Source: Hyaloscypha bicolor E (taxonomy: Eukaryota > Ascomycota > Leotiomycetes > Helotiales > Hyaloscyphaceae). Taken from it: a stretch of DNA of 64,000 bases. The DNA is taken from positions 930,001 through 994,000 of the forward strand of contig NW_020194558.1 of the NCBI RefSeq assembly GCF_002865645.1. The letters run 5' to 3'. The position numbers and the translations under genes are program-made. Of the stretch, positions 24,911-35,459 are shown in pieces (the stretch's first letter is position 1; each line of letters begins with the position of its first letter). Under the pieces are notes generated by a model that saw only the letters and a list, made by a program, of their open reading frames with translations, made no database searches and was not told the DNA's origin.

Positions 24911-26864
24911 TTAATTAGACCCCTTCTCAAAAATTACCCGTGGTTTTATCGCACGCCCCCGGGAGCTCTGTTTTACCGGTGTTTCTAGGACCCCCCCATT
25001 AATATTACCATTAATAAAGGAAACAACCTTCTTTTTGAGAACTGGTACCTTTCTAGGTTTCGCAGGAGTCTTAATTCTCACTGGAAGAGCCTTTGGAACC
25101 TTCTTTTGCTTAGCTTCCTTCTCTTTTTGAGCTTGCAATTCAGCCTTCTCCTTAATTCTCACTTTATTAATATTCTCCCCCCTTACTGCTACTTGTAGAG
25201 CCTTCTCTGCCTTCTCAGCTTCGTTCTTTTGCTTTTTAAGAGCTTGGGCAGCCTTTTTAGTATTAATTCGTATCCGTTCAGATTTCGCAAATGCCTCCTT
25301 TTTAGCAAAAAGCTCCTGTGTACGTCGAATATTATCTGCAGAGAAGAGTATTGGCTTCGTATGCTCCTCCCCCAAGACGTTTAGCCGCTTTCCACGAGCC
25401 TTACTCTTTTTTTCGTCCTTTAATACCTCAAGTAACCCTTCCTTTATATGTCTATCGAGTGCGGCTTGTACAGCTAGCTCTTTATTAGCTCTAAAGAGCT
25501 TCTCAAGCTTCGCTTGGGACGGATTTTTGCGAAAGTCAGCTTGGAAGTGTCGAATCGATTTCGCAGATCGTAGAGTCTTTAATCGTTAAATTAATGAAGG
25601 TACAGGTTGAATGGCCTCTGGGGGAGTAATTGGACGGCAAATAACCTTTAAAACAAGAGCAGGATTATATGGCCAAATGCCAGGCTTTGCGAATGCCTTC
25701 TGAATATTCTTTATGGTAAAGGTACTATTCCAGGCTGGACGAAATAGCTTCAGGAATTGTTTCTTCTTTATTAACGAGTAGCCAAGGCTTTGCTCTTGCT
25801 GTTTGTTGAGTTCCTTCGAGTATACAAGGGATAAAAGACTAAAAAGTACCATATTCAAAGGTTAAAGTCGATATATCGAGTGAGGAGGTAAAATAAGAAG
25901 TATAATGCGAAGGTCCCAATATTTATTAATAAATGTCATATTTATATGGCTTGAATGGCCATCGACGATTAAAAGGCGCTTTGTACGAGGAGAAGAAGGT
26001 CGTGTGGCTGGTTCAAAGACCTTGGTAAGCTATTGAAGCCCCTATGCATTACTACTCCATTTATTACTCGATATACCAAAAAAGAAGTCGTCTTGCTCTT
26101 GCAAATCTTATACCTAGGTATTCCGTAAATCAAACGATTCGCCAGTATATAATAGGGTCGCAGGAACCCTTTTTCTAATTGCAGAGATATATGCTAAGCA
26201 AGTAATAAATTTGCGATTTCCATTGTAGGCAGCTTGCTTGACCCTTCCCGATTTATATGCCTCTTTAGATATAATTCGCTTTATTGCTTGTATAATCCCA
26301 ATCAAGAAGCCCTTTTCGTTCCAATTATATACGTTATCGGCCGTAATATGGTTGTGTTCGATGACTTGGAGTAATTAGGGTGGGATATACGTTAGTAGGT
26401 AATTCTCGTAAAATATAATAAAGTAATACGAAAGGGTACTTAACCAGATCAAAAAATAACTTGTATATAGGGCCATATTCGCCCTTGATACGTTGATTCT
26501 CGATATTGCATAAATATAAGCTTTTTAGCTCGCTTTGGTACCGCCGGCAAAATTGAGAAACCCAGTTCTTCCCCATAGCGTGTCCAATCATCTCTTCTGC
26601 GAAGTTCTTGACCATTTGACTGGTTGGAGGGATCCCGCGCTCGGTAAGGCGATTAATTTGATTGATTAGAATACGCTCTTGAGCGTTGGTAAGACATTGG
26701 TGGATTTGGGACTGGAATTCCGCTCGGGAGGTGGTTTGTCCTCTGGCGCGTCTGGATAGCGTAGATCGCGTTAACCCATACTTTCTGGCTATTGTAGCAT
26801 AATCAGGAGCTTCAGAGCTTTCGATTTCGGCCAGAGCCTTCTTCATATCGTCTTCGTTGACCAT
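24911..26864 (-). pseudogene. Degenerate pogo-like transposase
   Basis: Starts with an ATG at 26864. The N-terminus is a psq-type helix-turn-helix (ATIARKYGLTRSTLSRRARG) followed by a CENP-B/Tc5-type HTH (QMVKNFAEEMIG, WVSQFCRRY). The DDE catalytic region reads YNWNEKGFLIG, then FITCLAYISA, then LIVDGHSSHI. The first catalytic Asp (family pattern N-x-D-E-K-G-F) is Asn here (codon 26318-26320). Nonsense codons stand where Gln is expected in YRLQPLN (25862-25864) and again at 25586-25588, both compatible with C-to-T change at CpA. A frame change near 26370-26460 may be an old intron (branch CTACTAAC). The C-terminus is a lysine-rich coiled-coil tail. Not functional. Confidence 0.88.
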
Positions 26865-26904
26865 TTTGTGGGTGTTTAAAGAGAGGGGGTGGTTTATTGG
26901 TGAA

Positions 26905-26946
26905 GCGTGCATTTAAGCGGGGCGTGCATTTAAGCGGGAGCTCGAG
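26905..26946. repeat. Right terminal inverted repeat of pogo-like element
   Basis: Mirror copy of the left repeat with no mismatch. The absence of divergence between the two repeats contrasts with the disabled transposase and suggests relatively recent insertion, possibly mobilised in trans. Confidence 0.92.
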
Positions 26947-27059
26947 TAGGCGCCTTGCTTCGAGCGCTACTTTTCGAGGTCATTGATAAGAACTCGTACG
27001 CCTGGAGCCTCGAACCTCAACCGCGTTAACTGCAACTTGTCGAAAGAGACTCTCGCAAG

Positions 27060-29825
27060 ATGACGGGGTCTCCAGAGCCAACTGAGATTTTTGAGTCGGA
27101 TGGATCTGAGCATCCTGAATTGTTTGCAGATCTTGCAGATGATGAAGTGGTTGAAGAGCTTTTCCGACTCGGACGAGAGAGAGATGGCTTGACCAGAGAG
27201 GGCCACAGAAAGCGAGAATTACGTTCGAACAAGCTCGAGATCAGACTGGGCAACAACAGCCCTGAACTGGGAGCGCCGGTCGGCCATGAAGAGCCCATCC
27301 AGATTGGAGGTGAAACGATCAGGGGTACGCCAAAAGATTATCCAGACTATGCAGGGCACTTAGAAAATCTTAAACACCTGTGCCGGGATGGGTGTTTGAG
27401 ACCAGAATCGACAATAGACCTCGACGAAGCTATTCACATTCTGCGAGAACTTACAGAAGCGACTCCAGAGAACAATCCACAACGAGCAGCACGTTTAAGC
27501 AGTCTTGGAATCCTACTTGCTGATAAATATTCGAGGATAGGGGGGATAAATTATCTTGACGATTCCATTCAAGTCGGAGTGGAGGCTGAGATGCAAACTC
27601 CAGAGGATCATCCAAATCGGATCATGCGATCAAACAACCTCATGATCAGACTCGCCCTCAGATACACTAGAACAAGAAAGATTAGTGACCTTTCAGATGC
27701 TATTAAAATTGGACGAGAGATTGTCGATGCAATGCCAGAGGGCCATCCAGACTATGTCGAGAACCTGGACGCTTTCGGAACGACCCTCCGCAGCAGATAT
27801 CTGACGACAAACGAGATAGACCATCTCACAGTGGCCATCAGAGTCCAGTTAGAAGCTGTTAGGTTAATGCCTGAAGGCCATTTAGCTCAGGCTAAGTATC
27901 TAAGCAATCTTGGACTTCTGCTCCACGACCGATATTCGAAAACAGACACAATGAGTGATCTTGAAGAGGCTATTATGCTGGGACAGGAATCTATTGATCT
28001 AATGTCTGAAGATGATCCGAACAGCGCGAATTATCTAACTCGTCTCGGAAATGAACTCTACGACAAATACACGAGAACCAAAGCGATAATCGACCTTCGA
28101 GAAGCAATCTCGAATTATAAGTCTGGGTTACATCAGATCTCCTCGCCTACTATCACGCGAATCCTAGCCGGCAGAAAAGCTCTCCAGCATTGTGCAAGTA
28201 TTTCAGATTGGCAGCAAGCCTACGACGTTGCAAACACTACCATGCATCTCATCCCCGAGTTGATATCACGATTACATGATGATTCCGATAGGCAACATCT
28301 TCTGAGCCAACTGGTCGGCCTCGCCTCTGATGCAGCAGCGGCGGCATTGCACGCGGATAAAGAGCCATCAGTTGCTCTGAACTTCCTAGAGGTTGGGCGC
28401 GGCGTGCTCGAGGCATCAATTGAGGAGTTGCGGATAGAAATTGATGATCTCAAAGAGAAATACCCTGAGCTAGCAGAGCAGTTTCTCCAATATCGGAACG
28501 GACTTGGTGGCGGCTATCTGGGTGATCCATATCGTATGTATCAGCCGAGAGAGAGTCGTATTTACGAGGTGAATGCTGGGCTGGATAAGCTATTCGTCAA
28601 GATTCGTAAGCTACCAGGGTTTGAAGACTTCCTGCTGGTCCCGAGCGAGGAGGAAATGCGGATTGCTGCGAAGAATGGCCCTATCGTCGTCATAAATGTG
28701 AGCAACTATCGCTGCGATGCAATACTTGTGGAGGAGCACCGGATACGGTCATTGGCTTTACCTAACTTCAATAGTCAGGAGATTAAGGATAAGGCAGAGC
28801 AAGGTGATCTGGGGAGTCTTCCTGTTCTGAGCTGGCTGTGGGACGTCGTCACGCATCCGATCATAGATGCCCTAGGATATACTCAGCCTCCGTCTGAGGG
28901 CAATTGGCCGCGTATATGGTGGATCCCTACAGGTGCTCTCAGCAAATTTCCTCTGCATGCTACTGGAAATCATATCAGAGGTTCTTCCGAATCAGTACTT
29001 GATATGACCTTGTCATCGTATAGCTCGTCAATCAAAGCGATCATAAACACCCGTCGACGTCGCAATCTACCACCTCTAAGATCCTGGGCTCTGCTTGTGG
29101 CTATTGAGAATACGCCGGGAAGTCCTAGACTCCCTTTCGCGACGAAAGAAGTAGCAATGTTAGAGACTCTATGTAGAGAAATGGGTATCAAACCTATCAG
29201 GCCAGGCCCGGGCCCACGAGATGTCGGTCCACTTTTGCTGCAATGCAAGATTTTCCATTTCGCTGGCCACGGTCATACAGACAGGGATCCATTAAAAAGC
29301 CATTTCGTGCTGGAGAAAGGTAAACCGCTATCCATAGCTACTCTTCTAAAAATGAATATGCGAGCAAGGCCACCATTTCTCGCCTACCTCTCCGCTTGCG
29401 GGACTGGTAGGGTCAGAGATGAGAGATTTGTTGATGAAAATATCCATTTGATCAGCGCATGTCAGCTAGCGGGATTTCGACATGTTATCGGCACTCTATG
29501 GGAGGTCAATGATGAATTGTGCGTAGATATGGCAAGGGTTACTTACGAGGGAATGAGAGACGGAGGTATGACAGATGATTCGGTGTGTCGGGGGCTCCAT
29601 AAAGCTATAAGAGAACTTCGAGACCAATGGCTAGAGAGTTCCACTGAGGCCGAACATAGAAGCAGGTTGATGGGGAAACGAGATACATTGGCAAGAGATG
29701 ATTCAGGGAGCTCAAGTGATGGAGGTCAAAGGCGTGATGACTTGCCTAGAGATATTGTTTCGTGCGATGACTACGAAGACAAAAGACCATTGCTCTGGGT
29801 TCCTTATGTTCATTTTGGCGTATAA
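27060..29825 (+). CDS. TPR-CHAT protein (caspase-like protease domain)
   Basis: Uninterrupted gene of 921 residues starting at the ATG at 27060. The first 110 residues are acidic and unassigned. About residues 130-360 hold TPR-type repeats of the fungal form with a Leu-Gly or Asn-Leu helix, a Tyr-Thr/Ser-Arg-Thr turn and acidic DLxxAI helices (KYSRIGGINYLDDSI, RYTRTRKISDLSDAI, KYTRTKAIIDLREAI). The C-terminal half is a CHAT domain (clan CD, related to caspases and separase): IWWIPTGALSKFPLHA, FHFAGHGHTD with the candidate catalytic His at residue 737, and LAYLSACGTG with the Cys at residue 780, ending in the typical WVPYVHFG. Both catalytic residues are present. In bacteria and fungi TPR-CHAT proteins are linked to regulated cell death; fungal CHAT genes are often close to pore-forming gasdermin-like genes, but none is seen here. 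It is convergent with the C14 gene, 80 bp apart. Confidence 0.92.
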   Translation: MTGSPEPTEIFESDGSEHPELFADLADDEVVEELFRLGRERDGLTREGHRKRELRSNKLEIRLGNNSPELGAPVGHEEPIQIGGETIRGTPKDYPDYAGHLENLKHLCRDGCLRPESTIDLDEAIHILRELTEATPENNPQRAARLSSLGILLADKYSRIGGINYLDDSIQVGVEAEMQTPEDHPNRIMRSNNLMIRLALRYTRTRKISDLSDAIKIGREIVDAMPEGHPDYVENLDAFGTTLRSRYLTTNEIDHLTVAIRVQLEAVRLMPEGHLAQAKYLSNLGLLLHDRYSKTDTMSDLEEAIMLGQESIDLMSEDDPNSANYLTRLGNELYDKYTRTKAIIDLREAISNYKSGLHQISSPTITRILAGRKALQHCASISDWQQAYDVANTTMHLIPELISRLHDDSDRQHLLSQLVGLASDAAAAALHADKEPSVALNFLEVGRGVLEASIEELRIEIDDLKEKYPELAEQFLQYRNGLGGGYLGDPYRMYQPRESRIYEVNAGLDKLFVKIRKLPGFEDFLLVPSEEEMRIAAKNGPIVVINVSNYRCDAILVEEHRIRSLALPNFNSQEIKDKAEQGDLGSLPVLSWLWDVVTHPIIDALGYTQPPSEGNWPRIWWIPTGALSKFPLHATGNHIRGSSESVLDMTLSSYSSSIKAIINTRRRRNLPPLRSWALLVAIENTPGSPRLPFATKEVAMLETLCREMGIKPIRPGPGPRDVGPLLLQCKIFHFAGHGHTDRDPLKSHFVLEKGKPLSIATLLKMNMRARPPFLAYLSACGTGRVRDERFVDENIHLISACQLAGFRHVIGTLWEVNDELCVDMARVTYEGMRDGGMTDDSVCRGLHKAIRELRDQWLESSTEAEHRSRLMGKRDTLARDDSGSSSDGGQRRDDLPRDIVSCDDYEDKRPLLWVPYVHFGV

Positions 29826-29905
29826 ATTATCGACGAGCCAGCAAAATATCAAACATCAAGCAATGGCGTATGTAAGATAGAAGTGGATTATTATCTCACT
29901 AATAT

Positions 29906-31862
29906 CTACTTCAAAGATGTGCGTATCAGAAAATTCAGAGCAGCCCACTCCTCCGAAACTTCTCTGTACTTGTGGTAAACCCTGCTAGTATTTCGCTCCT
30001 TAATAGCTTGACCGAATTTCGGCAACTCTAAAAGATCAAAAGATGTCGGCTGAGAGGTGATAAAGACCTTGATCATGTCTTCACACTGCCGAATCCCTTT
30101 CTCTCTCATCTCGGTCGGAACCATCGTCTTTAACTTCTTTAACATACCTGTGGACCTTTCTCCTTTACGCTGTGGAAGAATGACTTCGTGACCACAATAT
30201 ATATCTTGGACTTGCCAAAGGGGACCCAGATCAAAAACGTGGACGTAGAGTTCCTTATCTCCATGGTTTTCTACTTTCAATTCAAACATGAACTTTGCTG
30301 CTTCATCCTGTTCTAATTCTAAGATAGATCCCGGAGCGAAAGTCCCTCCGGAGCGGGTCATGATTTGAGCATCATAAGACTCCGTGAAAGCATCCGTTGG
30401 CAGGTTATTGGCCAGATCACGGCCCAGTTTGTACCTGGCCAAGTGTTCTATAGTGTCGCAGATATAGCCTACATCCATTTGGTCCTGCCACATCGTAGGT
30501 AAATTGCCAATCTTTTGACTGGATTCGTCTAGGATTTCGTACTCCTTCTTGACGTTCAGTGTAACATGATATGAGAATTGACGTCCTTCTGTGTCTAAAC
30601 AGACACCAAGTGACCGTTCTGTTAGAGCTATGAGCCACTCGTCCAGCCTTGAAAGGTTAGAAGCGAGTCGTATTGGAAACTTTCGAAGGGAGAATCGGGT
30701 GAGAGGCTTTGCGATCCACCCCGTCTCAGCACGGATAGCTGTTGGGTCCAATAGCTCTAAGTCCGACGTAAGAGCTCTGACTTGGATAATCTTAGCAATT
30801 ATAACATCTCCCCTTGCATTAGAGTCACTCTTTGGAGAGTCCAAGGGGCTTATGGCAAACTGATCGCCTTCACAAACACCGTGAGCCTGACCAGCGTGTA
30901 GGTAAAGGCTACCATCATGTTCGACGATTGAGACCGAAGGTACATCTATTCCCACATCAATGTGGCCGAAAAATCCTTGATTCTTGTTCCCGTAGAGGAT
31001 TGGGTTTTGTTGAGGCCAGTGCTTCCGGAATTGAGCACACAGGTAATAATATATCATCTTATGTGGCTTCCTGAGGCCACCGAATTCTATGAAGTTTCTG
31101 GGCAGAAAGTAGGACAATGCTCCGTTGCCCTCGCCGCTCACAGACTTAAGCTCTTTCGCGAACTCGTGAGGACCACATGCGACCAGTATAGCATACCCCG
31201 TTGGGCTGATAAGCCAATTCGGTAGCATGGAAGCATCGCGGTTTGCCAGAAGATCAGCTCCCTTTGCGAGGTTCTTCACGGGGTCCAATGGGAATCTTGA
31301 GTCAATTTCGGTATTGTAAGGAAGGGACCGGATGCCGGAGTCGTCGCGGCGAGAAACACTTGCAGAGAAACAACAGTCCAGGACAAGTGTCACTACTAGT
31401 CCCTTGTCGACCATAGCCCTCAAGGAGAATGCCAATCTCGATCCCCAGAGATGCCTCACTTGATTCTCCTTTCCCCCGTCGCGTAGGACTAATGCCAGAT
31501 CACCAGTGGATCTGTTAGAGAATTCATTGTATGGCTCCCATGGGGTTCGAGTTCCGTGTCCGGAAATAGTGGATATATACAAAATCTCCAGCTGTGGCCT
31601 GAACCGTAATCTTTTTAAAGGCTGAAGTCACGTTCTGGTATGTCGGCCAGAGCGATGGCTCTTCGGTTGGGCTACGGGACTCCGAATCTGCGCTCTTGGT
31701 TGCTGTAAGGACTTGGATGTGAACAGAGTTCAAAACTCCCCTGAGGTAGTTGGTGATATTTTGGACATCTCTCACGCAGCTGTCCAAAGAAAGCTCCGGA
31801 TAAGCGTCGATACCGATCAGAAGCGCGTAATGCGTAACGACGTTGCCCTGACTGTTCATCAT
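29906..31862 (-). pseudogene. Caspase-like (peptidase C14) protein with one frameshift
   Basis: From an ATG at 31862 or 31859 the reading runs THYALLIGIDAYPEL and ends in GDFVYIH. The continuation SGHGTRTPWEP, containing the catalytic His, is in another frame. One surplus base near 31564-31567 explains the switch; an intron cannot sit there because the two halves of the motif abut. After the switch the frame is open to 29906 and includes the catalytic Cys motif LVLDCCFSAS. About 400 further residues follow, among them ENHGDKELYVHVFDLGPLW, resembling the DUF4384-type region often attached to fungal C14 proteins. If the shift is real the product is about 100 residues and inactive; if it is an assembly error the gene is an intact caspase-like protein of about 650 residues. 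Apart from this one site it shows no decay. Confidence 0.8.
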
Positions 31863-33126
31863 GCCCAGATAATTCTCGCAGTTCGTCTCTGAAAGGCTGG
31901 TGATTAATCGACAGGATAGAGTTATCAACCATTTGGACCACTGCGGGTAAGCGAGAACGCGGGCAGGGCTGCGGAGCAATCTAACCCGGGAAGTCACATT
32001 TGGGTACGTATTTGTGGTTGGGCAAAAATGTAAGGCTGCAAGGGAGGCGAGGTGCATGCAGCAGATAAACAAGTGAGGCTGCACTAGGCGAGGTGCATGC
32101 AGCAGGAAAACAAAGGTGAGGCTATAATCGAGGGCGAAATTCAAGACTTCCCTGGCTGCAGATACATAAACAGCCGCCAGTAGTCGTACTCTTATTTGTG
32201 CAAGATACTATTTCGTTATGCAGATTCCACCCAGTCAGTCCCTATCTCGTCGCCGTTTCTAATGGGCTGGCCACTTCCGGAGCTGAGAGTACATTTTCCA
32301 GCAGAGGGTAATGATGCAATCTCGTACGGTCCTTCACGAGATCCGTCGGAGTTAAGCAAATAGACCGGATCTCCCACGCGAAATGTTGGTTTCTATGAGA
32401 TGTCTTAGCAAGAATATATCTAAGCCATTATTGATCTGGAATGACGAACGTGGACGTAAGGTGTCACGTATGGACGATCTCCCTCTTTAGAGAAGACAAC
32501 TGTATTACTCTGGGTACTAAATCTGAAATATTAGGGCAAGATGATAAGATTAAATAGCCAAAGCCCAGATAGCTCACTTTGCAGAGGCAGACATATTGTG
32601 GAACTGACAGAGACGGTGTGGTCGGTGAGCTCGTTAGCTATGAGGGAGAAAAGTAATTGTGATGTTGAAGCTGATATGCTTGGGAAAGCTGCCCATATTT
32701 CAAGGCGGGTCTGCGGACTACTTATGCATTACTCGCAGCCCAATGCGGCACGGGTTGCAGGGGTGGTGTGACGCCAGAGATTGTTCATTGTGCTGGGAAA
32801 GTTGACACCGTGTGGGGGGCTGGGTTCGGGTGCTTATATGCGGCTCGAGGAACGCGTGATTCATTTTGATCTTCACTGGTCGGTTTGCCTTGAAATGCAA
32901 AATCTTGAACTTACTCGTAGCGCTGTGACCTTGCACACCAACTAGGCAGGTGTTAATAGGCAACCAAACAGCTCCACATTCAATTGAGACACCCACAAAT
33001 ACCACTAGATAATTTGCGATATTCCCTGCTATCTTCTGCGATAATTTCTTTTTCTGTGACGACACGGCTATAGGAGGGTGAAACCTCAAATCGTATCTTC
33101 CAGGTTGGAAAATCCCAGAGTCTACT
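31863..33126. other. Intergenic, divergent promoter of C14 and DUF6594 genes
   Basis: Contains two near-identical short direct repeats around 32046-32105 (GCGAGGTGCATGCAGCAG and GGCTGCA phrases). An open minus-strand frame around 32718-33239 overlaps the DUF6594 start and has no domain. No gene is supported. Confidence 0.5.
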
Positions 33127-34164
33127 ATGGCGGATGAAGCACAACCTAAAAAGAGTACCTTTATCACTCTCGTACAACTTAGTATGCTAATCACATACAG
33201 TTGAGGATTACAGGTCGGGATATCCCCGTTTCGCTGCACTCATTTCGGCGCATGACGGCTACTTTGTGTGTCGGCGTTTCAACAACCTTCGAGGTCGACT
33301 ACTATTGTTGAAGCAGGACAAGCTCTCGATACTTGAGCAAAGACTAGATGAAGTTGATCAGCAAGAGACTTCTCTTCTCTTCCTTGGAAAGTGCCGGTCT
33401 GATAAGAACCCGGATCGGATATCTCCTTTGGCTGAGATTGATACATGTCTTGCTGATTATGGTATATATCAAAACGGCAAAACCTACATTCAAATATTAA
33501 AGAGCGATAGACGATTTCGTCAAAAGGACCTGTCAGATGCTGGGTTACAGCCCTGCGCAACAGAGAGATATAGCGAGCCTGCAGAACTGGCTGGACGGCA
33601 CTGGTTGTCTGGCCAGAGCCGAAACAGAGTACCTCACATATTATCGAGAGCTGGCTTCCTTAGCTCCAGCGTGCGACAGTGCAGTAGTGCATCTCGAAGC
33701 TTGGGTAGAGGACAAGCTCATACGATTCTATCGGGGGTTTCGAAAAGTATATATATCCACGGTGACTAGAACTTCAGGCTGATAATTCGAACAGAGCCGT
33801 TTTCACGACATCTCAACGGATACAAACGTATATATCTATTCTGGACCCCTGATCAAGCGAGCCGCTAAAGCATTACTGTTGTTTATGATAACACTTCTGT
33901 TGCTAATGCCAATCATTATCTGCAATGTAATTAACAGGTTTTCAACTCGAATTATTACCGTTATAATTTTCACGATTTCGTACCTTTTCATACTCTCTGG
34001 GCTAACTGGGTCGAGGGCGATGGAATTAGTCATCGCCGGTGCAACGTAAGGGATACCATCCTCAGTTTTTCCATTAGTATTGACCACCAGCTGATACGAT
34101 CCCCGTTAGGTATGCCACCATATTGATTGTATTTGTGTCTGGCACTAGCGCTGTTGAATGCTAG
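33127..34164 (+). CDS. DUF6594 family membrane protein
   Basis: Protein of 278 residues from five exons: 33127-33154, 33201-33461, 33505-33746, 33795-34045 and 34110-34164. All junctions keep frame; the introns are 43-64 nt, the second one being only 43. Seen: MADEAQPKK, then EDYRSGYPRFAALISAHD, CRRFNNLRGRLLLLKQDKL, LEQRLDEVDQ, a middle with SLQNWLDGTGCLAR and VVHLEAWVEDKL, and C-terminal NVYIYSGPLIKRAAKALL. Two or three strongly hydrophobic segments follow. This layout (helical coiled-coil front, two to three C-terminal membrane helices) is diagnostic of the fungal DUF6594 family, whose function is unknown. The family is expanded in Leotiomycetes and Sordariomycetes, often in accessory regions. 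The gene appears intact. Confidence 0.9.
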
Positions 34165-35459
34165 AAACAATCAATAAACCAAAATAGTAAGGCGGGGACT
34201 CAACTTTCTCAAATCCGTGTCGCAGTTTCTCAAATCTGAAGCTAGTGAAAACTTTGTGCCTTACAATTACACTTCCAGCACTATTTAAAGTGTACTTGAG
34301 GGCTGAAAAGTAAGTAAATGAAGTCATACTCCCCTGTTGCCCCTTCCGTTACATGAGACTCGAGCACAGACAGCTCGCAAATCAATCATATGGCAAAAGC
34401 CTCATTCCATTTCACATCATTTCAAAAGACACGCCTCATCCCAAACTCTCTCAAAACTCGAGCTTGTCGTTTCAATACAAACACATACTCGTGACCGGCG
34501 CCACATCTGGAATTGGCAAAGGTTTATCAGAACGTTTTGTCAAAGCTGGAATCAAAGTCACAGCTGTAGGGAGAAGACGGGACAGACTAAACGAGTTTGT
34601 TAGCATTGATGGAACAAGCAAAGTCAGCGGAGTGGCCTTCGAGGCACAATTGAAAGTGCGCTATTTTTAATGAGTGGCCTTGAGAATTGAGGGCAAGATG
34701 ACGCTGCTAGGCGTGACTTGTGTATTCAAGGGAGTTCCTGACTGATCGGTGGCGTAAGTTTCGCTTCACTTGACAACAATTTCCTTCAAGTGTCTTCCAG
34801 TCGAAGGAGGAATGCGGCGAGGGGTTTTGAAGAACCCGTGCGTACACTAAGCCTTATTCGGAAAGCTCGCTCAGCGAAAAGGGGCGAAAAAATGAGGGGG
34901 GGCACACATGGGAAAGCGGATGCATATGGACTCGGATCCTATATTGTCTTTGACTAGTCTTTAAATTTCAGATCAATTACCGAACTCAACTATGAGGTGG
35001 ACTGAGGACCACGAACTTACGCCACAGAAGCTACTGCTGCAAGACATTTACCACATTCTCGGGTTCTGTATGTCTTGCAATTATCACGCTCTATATTCTA
35101 CGCCACAGAATCGAAGCATTCCACCGCAGGCTCTGCCAGTCTTCATACTTGCTGTACAGGATGCACTTTTCATTGAAAGCTGGATATTCGTCGTGACTCA
35201 AATTCAACTCTACCACAGAAGTATGTTGGAGGTCAGACTGTCCATTTGTGCATTTTCTTTTGGTATCCTTGTCAAATTGTTACAGTATACATTAGGTTTT
35301 ATTCTTGACTCACAGCTTTAGAATAACACATTCTCCACTTACTCGACAGGAATGAGAGGGGCATCGACGGAATTGATATATATCTATGAAGATCTTGCCT
35401 GATAATTACATGTTATTGTATTGAGATATCGGGACATCCTTTTTGTTGTTTATTTGAAA
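34165..35459. other. Mostly non-coding, with a truncated dehydrogenase fragment
   Basis: Apart from the short-chain dehydrogenase fragment, only an unrecognised frame with hydrophobic stretches at 34992-35321 is present, starting with an ATG. I cannot support it as a gene. Confidence 0.45.
34353..34670 (+). pseudogene. Truncated short-chain dehydrogenase/reductase
   Basis: Encodes only the first NAD(P)-binding unit of a Rossmann fold: HILVTGATSGIGKGLSERF followed by KVTAVGRRRDRLNEFV. The Thr-Gly-x3-Gly-x-Gly nucleotide-binding motif is intact, but the frame stops after 105 codons, before the NAG strand and the catalytic Tyr-x3-Lys. No continuation is found in the next kilobase in any frame. 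It is a 5' fragment of a classical SDR of about 250 residues. Confidence 0.75.

Larger units (their letters stand above)
24745..26946 (-). mobile_element. pogo/Fot1-like (Tc1-mariner superfamily) DNA transposon, inactive
   Basis: A complete element of 2,202 bp bounded by perfect 42-bp terminal inverted repeats (24745-24786 and 26905-26946) beginning CTCGAGCTCCCGC. It is flanked by the dinucleotide TA on both sides (24743-24744 and 26947-26948), the target duplication typical of Tc1/mariner elements. Each repeat contains an internal direct duplication of CCCGCTTAAATGCACG. The element carries one minus-strand transposase gene that is multiply broken. Boundaries are sharp and exact. The insertion lies 113 bp upstream of the CHAT gene start. 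Confidence 0.93.

Noticed and set aside
32718..33239. 173-codon minus-strand frame
   Set aside because: It is largely antisense to the DUF6594 start and shows no domain; the plus-strand gene explains the sequence.
27060..34164. Search for a gasdermin-like, HET or HeLo partner near the proteases
   Set aside because: None of the frames on either strand shows such a fold pattern; the claim of a complete death module is therefore not made.
34992..35321. 110-codon open frame with hydrophobic segments
   Set aside because: No homology or splice partners; insufficient evidence for a gene.
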